DNA from: Bactericera cockerelli
Lineage: Eukaryota; Arthropoda; Insecta; Hemiptera; Triozidae
NCBI GenBank assembly: GCA_024516035.1
Contig: CM044967.1
Span: 16,310,502-16,374,501 of the forward strand
DNA: 64,000 bases
Direction: 5' to 3'
Shown: positions 58,712 through 64,000 of the stretch, piece after piece
How the letters are laid out: each line of letters opens with the position of its first letter
Position numbering within the stretch: the first letter of the stretch is position 1
The notes under the pieces: model-generated
Databases searched by the model: none
What the model saw: the letters and a program-made list of their open reading frames with translations, nothing else
What the model was told of the DNA's origin: nothing
Position numbers and translations under genes: made by a program

Positions 58712-59344
58712 ATTGATTTCGCCCGAAAATTCGTCTTCACCACATTGGACTGTACACGTATAAGTCTCTGTACATTGTAGAAGAACACTCTCCAATGATA
58801 GTAATAACGAAAGTACACACTTATCTAATTGATAGCTTACGAAAGTCGTGCCGTCCTCCTTAGCTATCAACTGAACGGTTGAATGAACGCGGAGAATTGA
58901 GGCAAGATAAGGCGAGCAAATTAATTGGCTGAAATCTGGCTGAAATATTGTTGAAGATGAAATCGAATATTTACAAATACAGTCAAACCTGGATATAAGA
59001 GAAACCTGGATATAAGAGAAACCTGAATTATACAATGAACATGGTAACAAGTTGAGAAATAAATATAAAAAAAGCCTGGTCAAGAGTGGTGATAATGCCT
59101 TCGGCATTCTCCTCCATTTTTTTTATTCAGTGGTATTAGGTAAAATAACCTCTTTATAAGAGAAACCTGGAAGAGAGAAAAAATTTCCGGTCCTTCTCCT
59201 ATTTCCAGGTTTCTCCTATATCCAGGTCCGCCATGGAACCTTTGTGGAAGCTCTTCACCAAATTTCATGTCATTTATTCCAGCCCTTTCGGAGCTCTGTT
59301 GGTCATGATTGAATGTAGATGGATTTTATTAATATTAACTGCCA
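58712..59344. other. pogo-like repeat ends and unassigned sequence
   Basis: 58978 starts ACAGTCAAACCTGGATATAAG with a local duplication, and 59140-59235 repeats AGAGAAACCTGG and its inverse, related to the MITE at 38292. The minus-strand frame 58670-59107 carries a Cys-rich segment (CTETYTCTVQCGEDEF) with no recognised family. Confidence 0.5.
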
Positions 59345-59351
59345 AATTCAA

Positions 59352-59528
59352 CCGACCTCCGTGGCTCAGTGGTTAAGAGCATTGGTTACTGATCCGGAGG
59401 TTGCGGGTTCAAATCCCGGCCGAAGCGGAAATTTCCGACCGAAATTTTCCGTTTCCGGAATGGCATGTACGTAAAGGTAAAGTGCCCTGAAGTAATGCAA
59501 AAGCGGTTCCGGGACACACTTACCTTTT
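59352..59528 (+). repeat. SINE-G copy
   Basis: CGACCTCCGTGGCTCAGTGG, GGTTCAAATCCCGGCCG, GGTTCCGGGACACACTTACC. Confidence 0.9.
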
Positions 59529-59534
59529 CAAAAA

Positions 59535-59990
59535 AATGCCAAATTATGAAACAGGATTAGATTCAATCTAAGTAGACACTATCCCTAAACACAAGCTCTA
59601 GTGGGAATTTCAACCAAATCACCACAACCTGAGTCAGCTGATAGTGTCCGTTTATATTTAATCTAATCCTTAGCCAGCGTCGATGGCGCGTTGAATGCAC
59701 CGGTTCTCGTAGGATCACCGAAGTTAAGCAACGCCCAGCGAAGTGAAGAATTTGTGATCCTGGCATTCCGGCCCAACCCAGGCTGGGTGAGCTCAATGTG
59801 GGTAGCAGGTTTGTAAGTTTCCTGCGAATGGAGGGTAAAACCCCCGTCGCATATGACCATGTAGTTGAAAAACGACGTTAAACTCTAATAAAACAAACAA
59901 TCTAATCCTTATTATTATTATTGTTTAACGTTGTTAACCCATGATGTTTTTTTGTAAATTAATCACAGACTAATCCTGTTTCATAATTCG
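59535..59990. mobile_element. MITE-K with a nested 5S-derived SINE
   Basis: Left end GCCAAATTATGAAACAGGAT; right end ATCCTGTTTCATAATTCG near 59985. The SINE (59672-59893) sits after AATCTAATCCT, and that motif is repeated after it (ATCTAATCCTTATT), consistent with a target duplication. Confidence 0.75.
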
Positions 59991-59993
59991 TCC

Positions 59994-60290
59994 ATCGGAC
60001 ATTTATACATTCAATTGTAATTTTTTAAAACAAATTTTATAGATGTTTATTATACAACAAATGTTTATAACAACAAGTGTATTTTATATTCGTAAAAAAA
60101 GACTCGACACTGAAGAGGTTCAACATTACCTGTGTGTAGCTCAGGTTTCAGGTCATCCTCTTTTTTGCACTCTGTGTCAAAACTCTCACCAAATTGATCT
60201 ACCATTCCCCCATCAATCAACCAATGAATGGTTTAATAGACATTTTGATAGTCACTGAAGTCCAGGTGGGCTGACTTTTTTTATGCAAAA
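59994..60290. other. gene-free sequence with a 71-codon open frame
   Basis: Frame 60043-60258 (plus) contains HPLFCTLCQN; no family recognised. Confidence 0.3.
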
Positions 60291-60299
60291 ATACATAAT

Positions 60300-60460
60300 T
60301 GGTAACAAAGTAAATCATCTCTATATGTTTAGAGATGATTTACTTTGTTTACAATAAAAAGGTTAGGTGGAAGAGATTGCCATAGGCAATAATCAAAGTA
60401 ACAAAGTGAATCATCTCTCTATGTATAGAGATGATTGACTTTGTTTAGAATAAAAGGGTT
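60300..60460. repeat. tandem pair of hairpins, each with a SINE-E head
   Basis: Arms 60304-60322/60331-60349 are perfect (AACAAAGTAAATCATCTCT). Arms 60400-60418/60427-60445 have one mismatch. Each hairpin is followed by ATAAAA...GGTTGGGTGGAAGAG. Confidence 0.92.
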
Positions 60461-60640
60461 GGGTGGAAGAGATTGCCATAGGCAATAACCCCGCCCTTTA
60501 GTTAGGACATATGCACTTATATATTTTTCTATTCTTTTTCCTTTTTATTGTTTGCATTTTTTAATTGTTATAAGTTATAATGATTATTTGTACTGTGCAT
60601 ATGTCTTTTTATATCTAATATAATGTTTAATAATAATAAA
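60455..60640 (+). repeat. SINE-E copy
   Basis: GGGTTGGGTGGAAGAGATTG to TAATGTTTAATAATAAATC. Confidence 0.87.
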
Positions 60641-61219
60641 TCTACCCTCGTTCTATTTTTTTACAAAATGTGATTTGATTTTTTATTTTTATTTTTCAAA
60701 TTCAAATGTCACATAGTCTCAATTTTGAATTATAAATAAAGTGCTCTCAAAACCTTTGGAATAAACTGAGACGAATATTTTTTTCAATGAAAGCAATGGA
60801 GCATAAATTTATCTGAATTTCCAAGAAGATAACAATGCTGTCTATATTTATTACCTTAACTCATACGTATACAATAATATGGTAGAATACCTTCTCTACA
60901 AGCCACACTAAGTATATGGGTTTCTATATTGTGTATAACTAATTGGTATTACAAAAGAGAACATTTTAAAAATAAAGTTATCTGAATTTCCACGAAAAGT
61001 TGAGAGAAACAAATACCTTCTGTGTTCAAACTGTTAGAAGTTATAATATTACGACCTTTGTGTGGTAAAAGATTTAAAAAAAAAACATGGTTTAAATTAG
61101 AATATTATGTATCTTTGGACTCTAGACTCTGGTAGAACAAGATATCATAGAGTTCATAGACCATATACTATCGTAGGTCATCTCTTCTTACCTGATGTTA
61201 CGAGTAATCTTTTTTTTCT
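60641..61219. other. gene-free AT-rich sequence
   Basis: No feature recognised. Confidence 0.45.
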
Positions 61220-61580
61220 TCTTCTTTTACTCTGTCTTATCCCGCTCAAGCAAGGTCGACGTTGTTCAACCTCATGGTTGAGGTTGGTTGGTTTTGGCAC
61301 ATTTTTTTACGGCTGGATGCCCTTCCTAACGCCAACGATTCTACATATTTGATTTAACGTCCTGGATTAGGACGGGGGTTTTACCCTCCATTCGCTGGGA
61401 ATCGTATCAGCTACCCACATTAACCTCACCCAGCCTGGGTAGGGCCGGCAATGGCAGTCTCACACGTACGGGGTAAATAATGACAATAGAGGCATCTATC
61501 TTATCAATAGTATGTATGACGGGATATCGAGACATCGAGCTACAGAGGTCTATGAAAGCAGCAATTCTGCAATATCAGCG
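61220..61580 (-). repeat. tail T plus 100-base flank, copy 2
   Basis: TTTACTCTGTCTTATCCCGC to CACCCAGCCTGGGTAGGG, then the same GGGTAAATAATGACAATAG flank as copy 1 at 52655-52995. Confidence 0.87.
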
Positions 61581-61649
61581 GAACGGATCAAATTCAGGAT
61601 CTCTGAACTACGGGCAGTCCTAATAGCATCATAATTATTCTTCAGGGAT

Positions 61650-61722
61650 CCGAACCAACGGATCCCTAAGCTACCTGGATTACCAGACTAGCGCGTTAAC
61701 CACCTGAACACATCCCGGTGCA
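61650..61722 (-). repeat. SINE-A head fragment
   Basis: GAACCAACGGATCCCTAAGC to CACATCCCGGTGCATT. Confidence 0.75.
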
Positions 61723-62189
61723 TTCAATTCCTGAATTCCTATATCAAAAACGCTCCACTGAATCTTGAACAACAAAAATTTTGATCTTGAATCACCTCCG
61801 CATCGTTAACATAATAATGGCCAGTTATCAAAAGTAACTGTTTCCAAAATATAGACCGGTCGCTGAATTTGGCACAGCCCGGGCATTAGAAATTAGCCCG
61901 AACCCAGCAAACTATGCAAGATAGCGCGAGCTCTATAATTTCGCTTCGTGGTAGTCTGTGAACCAGATTCGAAGCCAGGTTTTATCAGAACCAAATAAAA
62001 AGCGATTCTTTCACTCCGTTATAATAGGCGACATTGGACCCGTGCTGCTCTATCGTTCAGTGAACTTCTTGCTTGAAGGTATCAGTTCCAGCCTGATAAA
62101 ATTATTCGAGCATACACAACACATACGCAGACAGAACAGGAATTTTTAGCCAAACACTCGAAAATTTTGCACATTTTTGACTCATTTAG
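61723..62189. other. gene-free sequence of average GC
   Basis: Open frame 61958-62149 has no recognised domain. Confidence 0.4.
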
Positions 62190-62370
62190 CCAGCCTCCGT
62201 GGCGTAATGGTTGTGACTACTGCCCGTAGTCCAGAGTTCCCGAGTTCGACTCCCGGTTGAGTCAGACTTTTCGACGAAAATTCTGTTCCATCCAAACACG
62301 TGAGGCTGGCATTGCCGGCCCTACCCAGGCTGGGTGAGGTTAATGTGGGTAGTTGGTACGATTCAAATTT
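62190..62370 (+). repeat. SINE-F copy, tail truncated
   Basis: GCCTCCGTGGCGTAATGG, CCCGAGTTCGACTCCCGG, tail T to GTGGGTAGTTGGTACGATTC. Confidence 0.88.
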
Positions 62371-62487
62371 CAGGACGTACATCAGAATTAGAATCAACTG
62401 GTCACAATAGATCTAAACAGAGGTCGGTGTGATAATTGGTGCTTCTCTTATGGAACTCCAACCAGTCTATAATAATGAATTCACTTA

Positions 62488-62656
62488 GGTCCGAATTATG
62501 AAACTCGATTAGATGAGCTAATCCTACACTATCCCTTATTAACACACTCTCTGATGAGAATTTCAACCAATCACAGCGCATTTATATCAGCTGTTAAGTG
62601 ATAGTGGCTAGGATTAACAAATTCTAGATATTTAATCCTGTTTTATAAGTCGGTTC
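62488..62656. mobile_element. MITE-K copy
   Basis: Ends GGTCCGAATTATGAAACTCG and TTTTATAAGTCGGTTC; interior ATTTCAACCAATCACAGCGC. Confidence 0.75.
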
Positions 62657-62833
62657 TAAATGTTGTGTTTTTAGAGTTTAACGTCCCTTAGAACACACTA
62701 AATTTATGGACATTTCTCACTCAATTTTTGTTTTGTTTTGGAATTTTCACGTCAATAGGTAAGGTCATATACTTATTTGGAGACGAATATATTACCCTCC
62801 ATTCGATGGAAACTTGATGACGTTATGATACCT

Positions 62834-62991
62834 TTAACACTTAGACGACCGGCATGGTTTTTCGTGAATTCTCTTGTGGGACCGGCGATAATACGGCTCT
62901 CCGACATTGTGTACCACCGGTGGTACACCCGGTCCATTCCGTACGAACGTGCGTGTACCACCATTGGTACACGCGGTCGTCTAAGTGTTAA
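62834..62991. mobile_element. piggyBac-like MITE flanked by TTAA
   Basis: TTAA at 62834-62837 and 62988-62991 encloses inverted ends CACTTAGACGACCG / CGGTCGTCTAAGTG. The interior has two near-identical 20-bp palindromes (GTGTACCACCGGTGGTACAC and GTGTACCACCATTGGTACAC). 158 bp including both TTAA sites, no ORF. TTAA duplication is the piggyBac hallmark. Confidence 0.88.
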
Positions 62992-63182
62992 TAATAATAA
63001 TGCTTTTTCTTTGTGTTATTTTGTCACAATTTTAGTGGGTAGCGCAGAATCATAGGACTTTACCACTTTAATATACAATATCTTGTTTTTTTTTGCCCAT
63101 GATTCCGCCACTGGTCGCTGCTTCACATCAAAGCAGCTACTCATTTTTCCTCACGAGTTAAAATTAGTAGCTGCTTTGATGT
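62992..63182 (-). repeat. SINE-C copy, head missing
   Basis: (TAA)nTGCTTTTTCTTTGTG to CTCATTTTTCCTCACGAG, then a short inverted echo of TAGCTGCTTTGATGTGA. Confidence 0.85.
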
Positions 63183-64000
63183 GATACCTTTATGAAAAGA
63201 GATCTCTTCTCGGTAATATTTAGTCTATTTGGTCCTGAATATTACCTAGTAGGAATACCTTTTTTTATAATTATGATGGTAAATTGTTCGTTACCTTGTT
63301 AATGAATTCATTGATTTGTTGTACTTTTAAGGTCTTATAAAATATTTTGTCGAAAATCATGTTAGTATTATAAACTCAAACGAAAGACTATATTATAAAG
63401 GTGTCAATAGAATTGTTCAATGAATAGTTCTCTGCATGTAAATCATGATTTATACCCTTGTATCTGATACCCACACATATATCCATCTAGTTTTTTTCAA
63501 ACATTTCTATCATTCAATAGTACCAGAACACAGTACTATTTTCAACACGCTTGCTGACTAGATAAAAGGGGTTGTTTGTGAGGGCGGAAGGCGCTTATGT
63601 AAAAGGGGTTCATTACTCTAGGGTGAATGCAATAGATATATAAAATAAATATACATATACCTACAACTATTCTTAGTTTTTTATAAACTACGAGGAACAT
63701 ATAGATAATAGTTATCCTTATGCATATTTAGAGAAAAGTTATATATTTATATCTTGAGAAAAGTTACATTTAGAAAATGCACGAACTACTCGTATATTGT
63801 AGTTATTCTAATGCAATTTTAGAGCAAATTTATATTTACATCTTGTAAATCTAAGAGGTATACAGAGTTTATCTTGTAGATATATAATGTAGAGAAAATG
63901 CAGGAACTAGATGGTAGTTTTCCTTGTGTATATTTCGAGCAAATGCAGGAATAGGGACTAGGAGTACATATGCATTATTTAATACCAAGCCTGTGAAGAT
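63183..64000. other. AT-rich end of window with a weak tandem repeat
   Basis: 63655-63960 contains diverged units of about 120 bases (AGAGAAAA/AGAGCAAA, TTATATTTAxATCTTG, AAATGCAxGAACTA). No gene. Confidence 0.5.

Overview
This window is animal nuclear DNA, almost certainly from an insect. It is AT-rich, intron-dominated and packed with short non-coding transposable elements. The exons have canonical GT-AG introns in matching phase. The mix of tRNA-headed SINEs with (TAA)n tails, GA/CT/CA microsatellites and MITEs made me think of a hemipteran, possibly a planthopper; that is recollection and inference, not a database result.

One protein-coding gene is well supported, on the plus strand between about 12.08 kb and 45.91 kb. 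I could chain 16 coding exons (12080..45909) whose phases all agree; they give 1,016 residues followed by TAG. Sixteen small exons are spread over 34 kb, and about 91% of that span is intron. The product is a single-pass membrane protein. It has a roughly 420-residue extracellular region with several Cys-containing segments, a thrombospondin type-1 repeat (residues about 422-476), a CUB-like region (about 501-618), one transmembrane helix (about 650-673) and a cytoplasmic tail of about 343 residues ending in an acidic stretch. The order of N-terminal region, TSP1, TM and tail, and the Cys pattern before TSP1, recall vertebrate THSD1; the CUB-like region is an extra. The true first exon with the signal peptide was not identified and may lie upstream.

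The 0-12 kb flank holds SINEs, GA/CT-rich tracts, a GC-ended MITE and a diverged tandem repeat. The introns hold dozens of SINE copies, three copies of a roughly 740-bp element with a GTCTGTCG minisatellite, a CA-rich element with an internal tandem repeat, hAT-, pogo- and palindromic MITEs, and several long perfect inverted repeats. The 46-64 kb flank has no convincing intact gene. It holds SINEs, local segmental duplications, a CGTACG-rich degenerate minisatellite, a broken coiled-coil-like coding remnant on the minus strand (55099-55403) and a TTAA-flanked piggyBac-like MITE. No reverse transcriptase or transposase ORF is visible, so all these elements look non-autonomous.

The most unusual observations are these. 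Intron 7 carries six tandem copies of its own 5' splice site (34-bp unit) and three tandem copies of its own 3' splice site plus AATAAA (33-bp unit), with a possible alternative terminal exon between them. Intron 3 carries a duplicated decoy acceptor followed by a stop. A family of SINEs with 5S-rRNA-like heads shares its tail with a tRNA-headed family.
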